The translations under genes and the position numbers were made by a program. Below, in pieces: positions 33,901 through 44,027 of a stretch of DNA of 64,000 nt. This DNA comes from Notamacropus eugenii (taxonomy: Eukaryota; Chordata; Mammalia; Diprotodontia; Macropodidae). How positions within the stretch are numbered: position 1 is the first letter of the stretch; every line of letters starts with the position of its first letter. The stretch lies in contig NC_092874.1 in the NCBI RefSeq assembly GCF_028372415.1, positions 57,759,865 to 57,823,864 of the forward strand. The letters run 5' to 3'. The notes below the pieces were generated by a model. It was not told the origin of the DNA. It did not search any database and worked only from the letters and a program-made list of their open reading frames with translations.

Positions 33901-36900
33901 CAGTAGTTACTGGGCAGAGTAGCAATTTATTGAAAATGGGTTTTGGACCAAAAGTTTTATTAAAAAAGAACTGGATCACTTCCATGCATAAAAGGAAAAA
34001 CAGTCATGGAAAGGAGAAAAGTCCTTTTTACACTCTGTGGGTATTTATTGCATGTAGCTCCCTTAGGACTTGCAATAACTTCCAAAGAGCTCAATTATTT
34101 CTGTAAAATCTGGATCATTTTATAAAGGTTCACTTGTAAAAGAAAATCCAGGCACTATTCTAATATAACTTAATGCTTTCAATAAAGAACCAAAAAATGC
34201 TTTGGCTGGGGTATTCTTCTATGTTTTACTCGCAGACTCGACCCCGTATCCCTATACTTGACAAATTATGGACTACGTGACACATGGGATAAAAAGGCTT
34301 TCACATATGAAATGGGATTGTTCTACTGAACACGTATTTTGAATTCTCCTTGGTGGCAGAGGCTCTGAGCTTCACAGAACCAATTCTGCCATCTTATCTC
34401 TCACCTGAGAACCACTGTGCTCAAAGGCTGTGTTACTGAGCTACAAGCCACAGGCCCTAATTAGTCTCATACTCACTGTTACCGTCATTTAATCATCTGA
34501 GTTAACCAGGTAAGGCATCACAGAAAATAATGGAAAGTATAACCATGTTAAGACTTAACTAGTGTGAAGAAAAGGAAGAGGGTCAGAAGTGTCCAAATAA
34601 TTAATGTGACTAAATATAGGAAACTTTAAAAATAAATGCACAAGAAGAAAACAGAAAGTGATACCTGACCAGGAACCTGAAAAGGTAATGGTTCTGACTG
34701 AAGTTTTGCAATAAGAAAGTAACGTAGTCTGGAATTTGGAATACTGAGCTGCAAACAAAACATATCAACCATTAGTTACATAAAATCAAATTTCAATTTC
34801 AACTAAAAAGCTGTATTGGAATGGCTATAATTAATTAGTTTCTTAAAAGTCTACTAAGTACACATTGTCCTTCTTGTAGAAGTAAATGTAGCTGGTGGTT
34901 TGAGGAAATAATTTTTTGGTCCTTCTAAATTCACATTCTTGTATTCAATTGATGGAGATGAGAATTGCTCCCCATACATATTCTGCCAGAGGGTCATTTT
35001 TACTGTAGATTGAACAAGTTAAATATCAGGAAAATAGGTAAGTAAGGATCAGGGCAGGGACTGGGCCCATGGTTTCATTAGCACAGAGAACTCCCAAACC
35101 AAGAACCTGACATTTCCTTTCCTAAGGCAGGTGGGCTTCTTTTCTGCATCTTAAGTCTCAGAGCTGCCTAGCTAGGTAAAGTCATACTTAAATACTAAGA
35201 TTTTTCTATTCTGAGTAAATGAAATTCAAATACATTTGAACTAAACTATCTCTATAGTACCATTCTGCTATAAATTGTCTGCTCCCTATACCAATTTTTG
35301 GCTTTTCATTTATTAACCAATTTTATTCAATAAAACTGTCACTACGTTGCAGAAATTTAAAGGTAGCCAAATATGAAGTAAGACATTTTAAAATACTTTT
35401 AGAGATTTAACAATACCTATTTCCAAAACTTATAACTAGCTTCAGGAATTAGTTATTTTAAATGTATCTCTTCTCTTCATTTCCATAACAGGCAACTGAG
35501 TAACGTGAAAACATATGGACAGAAAGACAAAAAGTCAAGAACCAAGGGAAAAGACAGAATCATAGAAAAGGCACATTAAGGGGTAGAAAAACCAGTGGTC
35601 TACCAAAAATTTGCCTTAATCCAAAAGTAGTAAATTTGGGGTTTTTTAGATTAAAAAGTCATGATCTAGCACTAAATTATAAGCATTATCATTTGATATG
35701 ATTAATTTTACAAACTTTTGGATTATTTTAAAACATGACAAAGATTTTCATTCTATTTGATACAAAATAATATTTTTGGAATCATACAATTAAACCATAT
35801 TTTAAAACCATTTTAAATAAATAGCACTACCTCCTATATCGCAGATATATTGAAAAGAAATATTATACTTGCTTTGCATATTTTAAGTACTTGAACAATT
35901 ATTTAGCTGTAACTGAATGAACAGAACATAAGCTATAAAAAAAGCCTTATTTCTCCTTTAAAAAAGTAGGTATACATGCAATGTATACAAATGCATACAT
36001 AAAATATATATATATATTTCATATATATAAAATATATATGAAAAGATATAAATAGACAAGACTATATGTGCATACCACTACAAAGGTCAAAAGATATAGC
36101 ATTGTCTAGAGTAGTCTATAAAGTCGAAATTCTATTGAATAAATCAAACTCCTAGAATAAAAAGCCTTCAAGCTATAGGATTCATGGGTTTTTATAATTT
36201 GGTACTTACAGACACTGGAGATAATAGAAATTCTTGGTATTTAAAGCCACAATTTTCTAGTGTTTGCACAAAAAGGTCTCTGGAAAAAAATGTTTTAAAA
36301 AGTAACTTCATTCTACAATTATAAACATACTTATAGACCTCATATTAAAAATAGAACTTTACTTAAAATAAAAACTGTATCTCCACAAAAGTTCTTTAAA
36401 AATAAGTTAAATATTTGGGGTATCATTGTTCTGCCATGATCTCAAAGCCAGTCCACTACTATGACCTTTTCCAATGCTACGCTCACCTCTAAAATACTTC
36501 TACAGTTCAGTGAACCTTGATTTCCCTAGTGTGGGTATGATCTCCACCAACACAGATTTGAATCCTTCTAAGAGTCAATAAATGATCTTTTGAGCTTCTA
36601 CATAAAATGTATCGCCCTGTGGTCAAAGTGACGGTGAGCCATCTCAATCGATCAGGACTGGTTTCTCAGATGACATACACAGAGTCTGTCACTAAACTTA
36701 AAATGAAAGCATTTCTAGGCTCTTGGACTTGCCAGAGTTAATCCACCACTGGAAGAGCCATCAAGAACCCAAGGTCACCACCAAGTTACAATGAGGCATC
36801 AGAGAGAGCCATCTGAGAATAATTCTACAATAAAATTATAGCAGTATAAACATACTAGCTCTTTGGGAATATGAATAATTAAGGTTGGTAATTAGAGTTT

Positions 36901-39900
36901 TTCTGCACCGTGTGCCACTGAATGCTGTGAAGCAATCTCTGGCACTATACAAAGGAAAACACTGTAAACAGTAATCGAGTGTATAAAGCCAACACACCTG
37001 CTTAGCTCTCTGTGCTGGCTACGCACACTGGGCTCAGATGGTCTAGGTAACGACTGAAAATTGGCTATAATCAATCAAATGATCAAAAAACTGACTTCTT
37101 ACTGGTTTATGCTAAATCACCAAAATAATTCAATAACATACGATGCCCAGGTGATTACAGTATGTGCAAAATAACACCCAATTGATTTTGAAGTTTTCAT
37201 ATGGAATTTTTTTTTAACTAGCCTCCATCCAGGGCAATAAGATAAAACTGAGAAATCTGAAAAGGTTTTAAGTACCAAAGGAAACGCTTCACCAGGAGTT
37301 CCCCATCCTAATGAAATCATGGGTCCAACAAAAAATATCTGTATCTTGCACATACCTAGATATGTCCCCAGTAGAATGTAAGCTCCTTAAGAGCTTTGAA
37401 TCCTCAGTATTTAGCACAGTACTTAGCATCTAGTAGGACTTAAGTCATTTTTTGTTGATTATGTACCAATTTAAAAAAACAGTTCCATTGTTCTGGCAAA
37501 ATTATTGCACTTACAAACGGAGCAAATTTATAAATGAAAGTCTTGAATTTTAAAAGTAAAAATGAAATGGATAGCACTAAAACACCAGTTTACATAGGTA
37601 AAGGAGAAAATGAAAATGGTTTTTAAGCATCTTTTCAAGTGAGCTATTACCTCCAATGGCATTCTCAGGCACAAAACTTATTAGGGGCAAATAATTACAT
37701 ACTTCTCGTTAAGTCTGTTTAGTATTTTTGATTATGAATAAATTTAATCTGATGATATAAGTACTTTATAAGCCTTGTGTTATCAGGTGTCATCAACAGT
37801 ATTTTTAAAAAATAATTTCAAAGGGTTTTATTCCAAGGGTTATGCAAAATGTTGTCAAAAGCTCATTGCAGAGCATTAACTTAGTCGTGTTAGATAACTC
37901 ACTGAGGAAGGTTGGAAAGAAGGAGGTACTAGAGACACATTGTTCCAACCAATAGTCTAGGAAAACCAGAATCTAGGAGAATAACAACACAGCATCCTAA
38001 CTGGGTCTCCCTAAGTGCACTGCAATAGGGTTCGTTTCCCCCTAACTAGTAGGAAAAACATAGCTCTAAATAATCCCAATTCTAACTAAGCAACTTTCTG
38101 TTTCTAAAGACATTCACTGACACCGACAACAGAAAGTTAGTGAAAATTAAAATATAACTGTTCCCCATCCAAGTTCATAAGCCCCTTGAAATTTAACCAT
38201 GACCTCCCCCCCCCCCCCCAGAGTCCTTGATATAGTTCAATACTTTTAATGGGGCAATGAGGGTCAGACAGGTTAAGTGGTCATTTGGCTAGTAAGCAGC
38301 AGAGATAGATTATTACTCTAAAGTTTAGTCATCATTTAATAAAATCAAACATTGTCTAAGGGCCGACTTCATTTATTACGCTATTTTAGACACCCTCAGA
38401 GATCGGAAGACAAACAACTTGGGGGAGAACGCCTCTGAAACGAATGGGATTTAGAACTGTAACTGCCTTCCACAGAGGCGGGCACCCACTGCTTGGTTCT
38501 CTATATTTGTATTACATAAGTACCTAATTATTTTTACTGATTTTTATTTTGTACTTTAAGGAAGCTTCATGGTTTCACCAATAGCTTTTTTTTTTTTTTT
38601 TTGTTGCAGATCAATGATTTCCTTGGTGTTGGAGAGCTCTCTGATGTGGAAATTTTCTCAGTGATGAATACTGACAACTCATTTGTAACTGAACATTTTA
38701 GAGAGGTATCTGGGACACTGAGATGTCAAATGACTTGTCCACACAGTTGGGATGTGTCAGAGTCAAGAATGGATCCAAATGATTCCCCCTCTCCCCGCAC
38801 CGCTACTCTGCTACTCTGTCTATCTTAACTGAATATTAAGCATTATGGTTTTGATTTCACCATATAAAGACAGGGTTTGGTTACAGGGAATTAATGATAT
38901 GATTTGAAACACATGATTGGGGCAATATTTTATGAAGTATGCTCAAAATGGAAATGGAAAAAAATCAGTAGGCACATCACAAAAAAAATGTAACATTTTT
39001 ATTAAAAGTTAGAACTGTGGCCCTATATTCTACCTACATAAATGTCATATCTCAGTATCTGCGTATACTCAATTCTAAAGTTGCAATTCCAGCATCTTTT
39101 GCTGCAAGACCAAGTAAATCTGAAATGCAACCAAGGCAAACATATGCTTTACCTGGCAGAAGACACTTCAAATCCTTTAACATTTTCTAAAAGGATATAC
39201 TTTGGTAATTTTTGTAGCCTGAAAGAAAAAGATTTTTGTGTCAATTATATTACAAAAAGGAAGCAAACCCACACTATTATTTAGGGAAAGCATTTTTCAA
39301 ATCATTCACAAAGTAGAAAGAATTCATTACCAATGCCTTAAAAAGCCAGAAAAGTCATTACTTATGTACCTTTTGGATACAAATCAGGCTCAGCCAAATC
39401 CCTGTTTCAGAAGTAAATTTAAAGCAAATACACTTTAGAGAATACAGTATAAAACACAGTAGAATGAGAAACAGAGACAGAGATCTGGGTTCTAGTCTTG
39501 GCTCTGCCTCCAGCAACAGGTTTTAACACTTCATCTCTCTGGGCCTCATAAATCTGTACAATGAGAGAGCTGAACAAGGTAAACTTTAAGGAACCTTCCA
39601 GCTCCCAAGTTAAATGTGTGGCAAGAACAGTATACAGCATCTGGATCAAGTGAAAAGTAAGTGTCACATTCACTCAAATGACAAATCTTCATACTTCATA
39701 TAAAACTCTGAAGAAATTTAAGGCTATACCTTGGAAGAATGTGAAGAATGTGCAGGAAACTCTTTGTCCTTGGATCAGTCACATCTCCCTGTAGGCCAAT
39801 TCTAGAGGGATAAAGAACACATTTATGGAGAAAATTAACATTGTAAATTATGCTGAAAATCATGATTAGTTCTGTGAACTTTAGTTCCAAAAAAAAAATA

Positions 39901-42900
39901 GAAATTAGCATGCTTCCTCACTTCAAATTTTTTAATATTCAAAAAGACTTAAGTCTGAGGCAAACAGGATTTTGTGGTTTGCAGGGAGAATCCAACCACC
40001 TGTCAGAGCAATATTTTTACGGGAAAATATACTCTGAATTCCAAACAACTGTCTTACAAATGAGTTTTGGAATGGAATTTACACTATATCCAGGCTCTTT
40101 AAAATGCAGGCTGTCCCACAATAAATCATATTACACATTAAGGTGGGCTACTTAAGAATAAGCCACCAACCAAAAGTTATAAGAATGGATAAATATGAGG
40201 ACACGGTGGACCAGATTTTCATTCAACATATAATTCGCTTGATTATGGAACAGAATAAAAGCTTGTGAATATAACGAATTATGGCTACAGAAAGTGAAGT
40301 CTCTTATCCTTTGTAAATCCTTCACAGGTATCTCCCTCAGTAGAAAATGATTTATTTTACCTACCTTGTGAATGGCTGACACGGAGGACTCATTAAAATC
40401 ATATTGAAGGATAGCTGATTAAATTCCTGGAGTGTAATTCCCTAGATGATTTAGAAGAACAGACATGATTTAAACAAAGGAAGAGAGGAGTAATTAATGT
40501 GTTACCTTTATTTAGAACAGTTATATTTTTCCAGGTACTTTCCCATGTCCTTCATAGTCATAAGAATGGCATGAGACACATGGTACAGGTGACCTTGTCC
40601 ATATCTGACAGAGCAGGTGACTGAGGTGCAAAGGAGTTAAGCAGCTTCTCCAAAGCTGCCAAAGAGGGCACAAGTAGAACTTCCACTAGTACAGCGGTCT
40701 CCCACCTCCCACTCCAGTGCTCCCTCCACTAATTCCTTTCTGGCTCTGGCTCTTTGTCTTCAATGGAGCCAGAAGTAGAGAGCTTCTTTTCTGATTATTT
40801 GAATTTAGTGTTCAAATTTGAAAATGCATTTCAGATTTCAAAGTGCAATATAAGGAATGGAAAGATAGCGCAGTGCTGTGTTCAGGCTCCAAGCTCAGAT
40901 CTGAGTCCTGGAGCCACCAACCTTTCCACCACTGCAGGTCAGCAGTCTCATCACCCACAGCATGCTCTCCTGCCCAACCTCCATCCCATGTCTTTTCTTC
41001 TTCAGATGAAACACTGCCAACTCTTTCCACTGATCCATATGTGACATATATGGCACTATCCTTCCAGCCATCCTTAAAATGAGAATGTAGCCAGATTAAG
41101 GAGAGAATGCAGAAGAAACCAGGTTGCTCTATTTCTCTGATCACCCCCACCAATACTATGAGGGAATGATTAAGAGTCTGCAGATACACGCTTTGCTTTT
41201 AGTACTTTGGATGGATCCCTGATTCCATCAGTTAGTGTGAACACTCCTACCAATGTCTTTTTAATTCTCAAATCTTAGCAGCACTTTCCTATTTAGACCA
41301 TGCATGGAGAATATGCCCAATCCACTGGACCCTGTCTTTTTTTTACTTTTAAACTCTCAGCATTATCAACATACCATCTATCATGCCATTCTTGATTCAT
41401 GACCCATTTCCTTTTCTTGCATACATTTTCATTTATGTTTCTTAGACAAAACTTCTCACAATCAAATAAATGGTAACATGCTGCAGCCTCACACACATAC
41501 TCGTTCACACACCACTGTTCTTCAGATGTTTCCATTTTAATTCTTTCAAGATCATACTGTTCCATAACTCACGAGCTTAGAGTAACACCAAGAGAATGCT
41601 TATGTTTAAAAGATGGGTTTTTGTGATGATGAGCAGTTGGGTCAGTGGAACTCTGTGCAATTTGACAAATGGGAACCAACTAAATCTCCTTTTCCTACTC
41701 AATCCTGAGCCAAGCTCATTGTCCTTCGGCAGTTCCTGTTATGCACATATGGACAGACTCATTTAGCCAGCTGCATGTCATAATCTGAGCAAGGTATATT
41801 TGTCATGCTTTGTTTCTCCATGGTGGGCAATGAGTTGGTACATGCCAGGTTTTCAAGTGAAGAGATGGTGATCTCCAACCGTGAACAGGAAACTACATTA
41901 GGGAAACAGCACACAAGGAAAGGGTGGGTCCTAGTGCCCACCCAGATAATGATGTGCTAATGGAAAGAACAATGGCAAAGAGCTCACAGCTCAGATTCCA
42001 TCCCATAAAACTTCTCTGAACCAGGGGCCTCTTCCTGGGGCCACTCTGGGTCCACAGACCCTGTGGGGAGGCTCATTTTCTCTTCAATTGCTCCTCACTA
42101 TTTTATTCTGTGATTCTGCCCGGGAGCTGCCTTCAGCCTACACAAGGCTTTGCTAGTGAGACTGCACTCCAATCCCAATTGTTTCTGCCCTGGGGTGCTG
42201 TATCTTTCCAGTTTACAAGAAGAATACCAGCCAAATGAGGCAATTTCTGGGGTCCTTCAGCTGCTGCCTTGTGAAGATTGCTTTGTATCTGTCAAAATGA
42301 TCTAGGAAACAGTAACAGAGACAAGGTCTTTGCTCCTGTATATTTTCCATTTTGGTAATTAACATTTTATTTAAGCAGGACATATCTGCCTGCTGTAACC
42401 TTCTACTGCACACTGTCTTCTTTCAATCTTTACCTCTTCTTCTAATGTGATATTTACTCTAACCAATTCTTTTTTTCCACTTTAACCAACTGATCACTTG
42501 ACTGCACAAAAAAAGATTCTTTGTCTTCCTGGTCACTTCCTGTCTATTAAGACAAAGCATTTCACTGCCTGTCACGTTGATTCTCCATATTTAGTACCTT
42601 CTGATTCTCTTCCTGAAAAGTACATTTACAACAGGCCATTCAGAGGTACCTGGAAAGTCTAAGAATCTTTGGCTTCTTACACTTCTTTATCTTGAACCTG
42701 TTTGGTCACTCATGACGCCCTCTTCCCAAGACTCTCCAGAAATCCAGAGGTGAACTCTGGTATGTCCCTGGTCAATATGTGCTACATTAGACAAAATTCC
42801 CTCACCACATACTAGTATGTGCATATGTGTGTGTCACTGAGGCAGAGAGAGTAGGAGTGGTGTCACAAGCACCCAAGCCAAAAACCCTACCTACACCTGA

Positions 42901-44027
42901 ACTCTTTGGAGAAGCCACAATGCCACTACAGGTGAAAGAGCTACACAGCACGTTCCATGAGGTCTTTGCTAACAGCTCTAACTCTCACTCCAAACTCACT
43001 GTCTGGCGATTCCCAAAATGCACTACTACAGCTCACAAGTTCCACACACTCTAATATCCAACATACAGACACCATACTCACTTTCTCTACAATCATGTTC
43101 CTATACTCACACACACCCAACTCAAAGCCACAGATATCTGCACATGGCTTCTTCCTCCTCCCTCTAAATATTCCCCACAAAAGCATGAAATCACTCACTC
43201 TCTCTTTCAGCCACCCTTACAATGTAAAGAAGGACAAAATCTCCCTATGTAAAAGTTCCAAACCCTGTAGTCCTCCTCTCTCTTAGCCCAGTAATATTGT
43301 AGGCTCCTACCAGAAAGTTCTCATCTCCCTCCCACCCCAAGCCTGTTTGCCCATCATTTTCCACCATAGGAAGGAAAGGTCTCCTTCTTTTCCAAATGCC
43401 TCAGAAAAGAAAATGTTTGATTCACAGAAATATCCCTATTAACACAGAGAAGTTGGGTCTGCACAGGAAAAGCCTGTGATGGATTCACCCAGTGTTTTCT
43501 TTTGTTTTTGTCTAGGACTCTCATGACATTCTCAGTTGGCTATCTCCTCGGTCCTCATAACAAAGCACTCCCTCAGCCTTGCCTCTAACTTGCTCAGGCA
43601 GGTTTCTGGGGTTCACCTCAGTTGGTGGCCTGAATCTAAAGCTCATGCTCACTAGTGTTTCTTTCCAACCTCTAATGGAAAGTACTAGGAAAAGGTCACA
43701 GAATCACGTATGGAAGTAGTCAAAATAGAGTATTCCTAAGCAACAGCTTGCTCTCACCAAGTTAAAAACATTTAGCTTCAGTCCTCTTTTGTATGACAGT
43801 GATGGATGCCCTTGAATTAAAATAGTATTCATCACAGACTATGTGGCCTTTATGTTGTAAAGTGACAAATATTTTCCATGGTACGTATTTATTAAGACAA
43901 CAATAATCATTACTCACCTCAATAGTTTTGGCCCATAATTGTGTATGAGGAAAGTTATGCTTGTATACTTCATTTGCAATAGTGTTTATATCAACAGCAG
44001 CCACCACTTCTGCAGATACACAGCTGT
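24842..44027 (-). CDS. TRDMT1: tRNA-Asp cytosine-5 methyltransferase, ten exons (start exon outside)
   Basis: TRDMT1 (DNMT2) transfers a methyl group from S-adenosylmethionine to C38 of tRNA-Asp (also tRNA-Gly/Val), protecting tRNAs from cleavage. Ten exons join in phase: 44027-43918, 40441-40365, 39801-39730, 39218-39153, 36279-36210, 34748-34665, 33049-32700, 28305-28248, 26969-26840 and 24942-24842. They total 1118 coding bases. With a start exon of about 64 bases, as in human, the protein would be about 393 residues (human 391). Visible motifs: PPC catalytic loop (motif IV), ENV (motif VI), the DNMT2-specific CFTxxYxxY, and GNSLNV (motif X). No frameshift or stop interrupts it. The last exon carries an Arg-to-Cys change and a divergent C-terminus. 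Confidence 0.97.
24943..25034 (+). repeat. GA-rich simple repeat at the last TRDMT1 acceptor
   Basis: agagacagagagacagag, G10 and gagagagagagag on +. On the TRDMT1 sense strand this is an unusually long C/T tract ending in the AG acceptor at 24943-24944. Confidence 0.9.
25040..26440. other. TRDMT1: TRDMT1 last intron, nothing recognised
   Basis: AT-rich unique-looking intron sequence with no assignable repeat. Confidence 0.45.
26440..26550 (+). repeat. (TA/TG)n simple repeat
   Basis: Alternating tatg/tatata/cacaca units in the last TRDMT1 intron. Confidence 0.9.
26840..26969 (-). CDS. TRDMT1: TRDMT1 coding exon 10
   Basis: The exon is 130 bp (43 codons plus G): IENVYVSLDTLSEEEKLMKL, SMLKLRYFTPREIANLHGFP, PEF. 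LRYFTPREIANLxGFPPEF is the conserved motif IX region (human LRYFTPKEIANLLGFPPEF). The acceptor is ttacag and the donor is gtgagt. Confidence 0.97.
27000..28010. other. TRDMT1: TRDMT1 intron 9, mostly unassigned
   Basis: No repeat named; G-rich patch at 27981-28012 (GGGGGGAGGGGGAGG...GGGGGAGGG). Confidence 0.45.
28019..28105 (-). mobile_element. MIR SINE fragment
   Basis: 'cagtcactaagtgtcagagg', 'ctggggtcttcctgactcca': reverse MIR head. Confidence 0.65.
28248..28305 (-). CDS. TRDMT1: TRDMT1 coding exon 9: rest of CFTxxYxxY
   Basis: The exon is 58 bp: C completing Gly, then 19 codons, YGSYVEGTGSVLQTAENVQ. Human reads YGSYIEGTGSVLQTAEDVQ. Joined to exon 8 it completes CFTKGYGSY, the family-specific motif of DNMT2 enzymes. 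The donor gtaatt is weak at its last positions. Confidence 0.96.
28480..28640 (-). mobile_element. MIR SINE fragment
   Basis: 'tccccattttacagaggagg', 'agggtcaaacagccaataag', 'aatttgaactcacatctttc'. Confidence 0.85.
28885..28990 (-). mobile_element. L2 3' end fragment
   Basis: 'ttaggcacttaactatgtac', 'cagcactgggttaagtgctc', 'gtcaagaagtttaaatttta'. Confidence 0.75.
29504..29519 (+). repeat. Target-site duplication, left copy (HAL1)
   Basis: TAAAAATAATATAACT is repeated exactly at 32295-32310 after the A-rich tail. Three G follow in both copies, so the duplication may be up to 19 bp. Confidence 0.92.
29520..30206 (+). promoter_or_regulatory. HAL1 5' untranslated region / internal promoter
   Basis: This is the most CpG- and GC-rich stretch of the window (GGCGGAGCC, GATGGCGGAG, many CCGG/GCGG). 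It lies upstream of ORF1, where L1-type elements carry their internal RNA polymerase II promoter. GATGGCGG is a YY1-like core, as at the start of human L1. Function is inferred by analogy. Confidence 0.6.
30207..31295 (+). CDS. HAL1/L1 ORF1 RNA-binding protein (intact, 362 aa)
   Basis: L1 ORF1p-type protein that forms trimers, coats the element RNA and acts as a nucleic-acid chaperone. Residues 1-50 are a basic then acidic N-terminus (MPRKGKRNKTIEGYFLGEQ). About 51-190 is a long coiled coil with L/I/M heptads. LENRSRRDNLKIMGLPE (189-205) opens the RRM-like domain, to about 285. The C-terminal domain follows (about 286-350), with RRAWNRIFQKSKELGLKPRI and FQAFLMKRPELKRKFDF near the end. There is no internal stop or frameshift, and the length is close to that of mammalian ORF1p (338 in human). 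The protein cannot retrotranspose without an ORF2 supplied in trans. Confidence 0.95.
   Translation: MPRKGKRNKTIEGYFLGEQAFPPSLSDEEEQCLPSGKDTEIKASVSQPTQWAQAMEELKKNFENQVREVEEKLGREMRDMKSKHEQQISSLLKETQKNVEENNTLKTSLTQLAKEVQKANEEKNAFKSRISQMEKEIQKLTEENSSFKIRMEQMEAKDFMRKQEITEQSQRNGKMEDNVKYLIGKTTDLENRSRRDNLKIMGLPESHDQKKSLDIIFHEIINENCPEILEPEGKINIQGIHRTPHERDPKRETPRNIVAKFQNSQVKEKILQAARKKQFKYCGNTIRITQDLAASTLRDRRAWNRIFQKSKELGLKPRITYPAKLSIILQGKIWSFNEIEDFQAFLMKRPELKRKFDFQTQE
32295..32310 (+). repeat. Target-site duplication, right copy (HAL1)
   Basis: Perfect copy of 29504-29519, directly following the element's A-rich tail. Confidence 0.92.
32700..33049 (-). CDS. TRDMT1: TRDMT1 coding exon 8: target-recognition region and CFT motif
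   Basis: At 350 bp (116 codons plus two bases) this is the largest exon. It runs from VLVEFPTVESANS through a variable insert to QCSGKETFLFKLETAEEIER, DSDLSVQMLKDFLEDDDDMS, YALLLDIVQPTCRRSTCFTK and G. The variable part diverges most from human, as expected for this loop; the second half is strongly conserved. CFTK opens the DNMT2-specific CFTxxYxxY signature, which continues in the next exon. Recent L1-type insertions sit on both sides of this exon (29520-32294 and 33150-33727). Confidence 0.97.
33150..33727 (+). mobile_element. 5'-truncated L1, 3' end only
   Basis: The sequence is the end of L1 ORF2 and the 3' untranslated region (about 570 bp) with an A-rich tail. The same 3' region is seen at 12720-12978 and 53100-53650. 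It is flanked by a perfect 14-bp duplication, AAAAATGATAAGCT (33136-33149 and 33728-33741). It is antisense to TRDMT1 and ends about 100 bp upstream of the acceptor of coding exon 8. Confidence 0.88.
34665..34748 (-). CDS. TRDMT1: TRDMT1 coding exon 7: motif VIII
   Basis: The exon is 84 bp (28 codons, phase 0/0), reading LSIPNSRLRYFLIAKLQSEP, then LPFQVPGQ. Human reads LGIPNSRLRYFLIAKLQSEP LPFQAPGQ. IPNSRLRYF is the conserved motif VIII with its Arg residues intact. The donor is gtatc and the acceptor is ttgcag. Confidence 0.96.
35960..36045 (+). repeat. (TA)n simple repeat
   Basis: aaaatatatatatatatttc palindromic AT block between TRDMT1 coding exons 6 and 7. Confidence 0.85.
36210..36279 (-). 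CDS. TRDMT1: TRDMT1 coding exon 6
   Basis: The exon is 70 bp: A completing Arg, then 23 codons. It reads DLFVQTLENCGFKYQEFLLS, then PVS. Human reads DLLIQTIENCGFQYQEFLLS PTS. A perfect gtaagt donor follows 36210. It corresponds to motif VII of the methyltransferase fold. Confidence 0.96.
36300..37360. other. TRDMT1: TRDMT1 intron, nothing recognised
   Basis: No assignable element between coding exon 6 and the L2 fragment. Confidence 0.4.
37365..37465 (+). mobile_element. L2 3' end fragment
   Basis: 'gaatgtaagctccttaagag', 'ttagcacagtacttagcatc', 'ttttttgttgatt'. Confidence 0.8.
38206..38219 (+). repeat. Poly(C) run of 14
   Basis: Second, shorter C homopolymer in the window. Confidence 0.95.
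38235..38325 (-). mobile_element. MIR SINE fragment
   Basis: 'gggtcagacaggttaagtgg', 'ggctagtaagcagcagagat'. Confidence 0.6.
38690..38830 (-). mobile_element. MIR SINE fragment
   Basis: 'gggacactgagatgtcaaat', 'gacttgtccacacagttggg', 'gagtcaagaatggatccaaa'. Confidence 0.6.
39153..39218 (-). CDS. TRDMT1: TRDMT1 coding exon 5: ENV motif
   Basis: The exon is 66 bp: G, 21 codons, AG. It reads LQKLPKYILLENVKGFEVSS, then A. ENV is motif VI; its Glu contacts the target cytosine ring. Only the last residue pair differs from human (SSAR versus SSTR). The donor is gtaaag and the acceptor is ttcag. Confidence 0.97.
39445..39600 (+). mobile_element. MIR SINE fragment
   Basis: 'gagatctgggttctagtctt', 'ggctctgcctccagcaacag', 'ctctctgggcctcataaatc', all in MIR order. 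Confidence 0.75.
39730..39801 (-). CDS. TRDMT1: TRDMT1 coding exon 4
   Basis: The exon is 72 bp: A, 23 codons, AG. It reads IGLQGDVTDPRTKSFLHILH, then ILP. Human reads IGRQGDMTDSRTNSFLHILD ILP, so this copy has Leu in place of the Arg after IG. The segment follows the catalytic loop and helps shape the active-site cleft. Borders are ctag and gtatag; the donor is somewhat weak. Confidence 0.95.
40365..40441 (-). CDS. TRDMT1: TRDMT1 coding exon 3: catalytic PPC loop
   Basis: The exon is 77 bp (25 codons plus AG): GITLQEFNQLSFNMILMSPP, then CQPFT. The Cys of SPPCQPF is the nucleophile that attacks C6 of the target cytosine. Human reads GITLEEFDRLSFDMILMSPP CQPFT. The donor is gtaggt and the acceptor is ctag. 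Confidence 0.97.
40505..40735 (-). mobile_element. MIR SINE, degraded
   Basis: 'tttccaggtactttcccatg', 'tgactgaggtgcaaaggagt', 'taagcagcttctccaaagct', about 65 bp upstream of TRDMT1 exon 3. Confidence 0.6.
40740..43900. other. TRDMT1: TRDMT1 intron 2, unassigned
   Basis: A 3-kb stretch of unique-looking sequence, CA/CTC-rich at 42800-43350. No coding homology or named repeat seen. Confidence 0.45.
43918..44027 (-). CDS. TRDMT1: TRDMT1 coding exon 2
   Basis: The exon is 110 bp: two bases, then 36 codons. It reads SCVSAEVVAAVDINTIANEV, then YKHNFPHTQLWAKTIE (human SCIPAQVVAAIDVNTVANEV, YKYNFPHTQLLAKTIE). This is the second strand/helix of the methyltransferase Rossmann fold; the D of AVD is the SAM-ribose-contacting acidic residue of motif II. 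The acceptor AG is at 44028-44029 and the donor is gtgagt. The exon needs a phase-1 upstream exon, fitting human exon 1 (MEPLRVLELYSGVGG...). Confidence 0.97.

Noticed and set aside
40812..41189. 125-codon minus-strand open frame in TRDMT1 intron 2
   Set aside because: No homology recognised, no splice borders in phase with TRDMT1 exons 2 and 3, which join perfectly without it.
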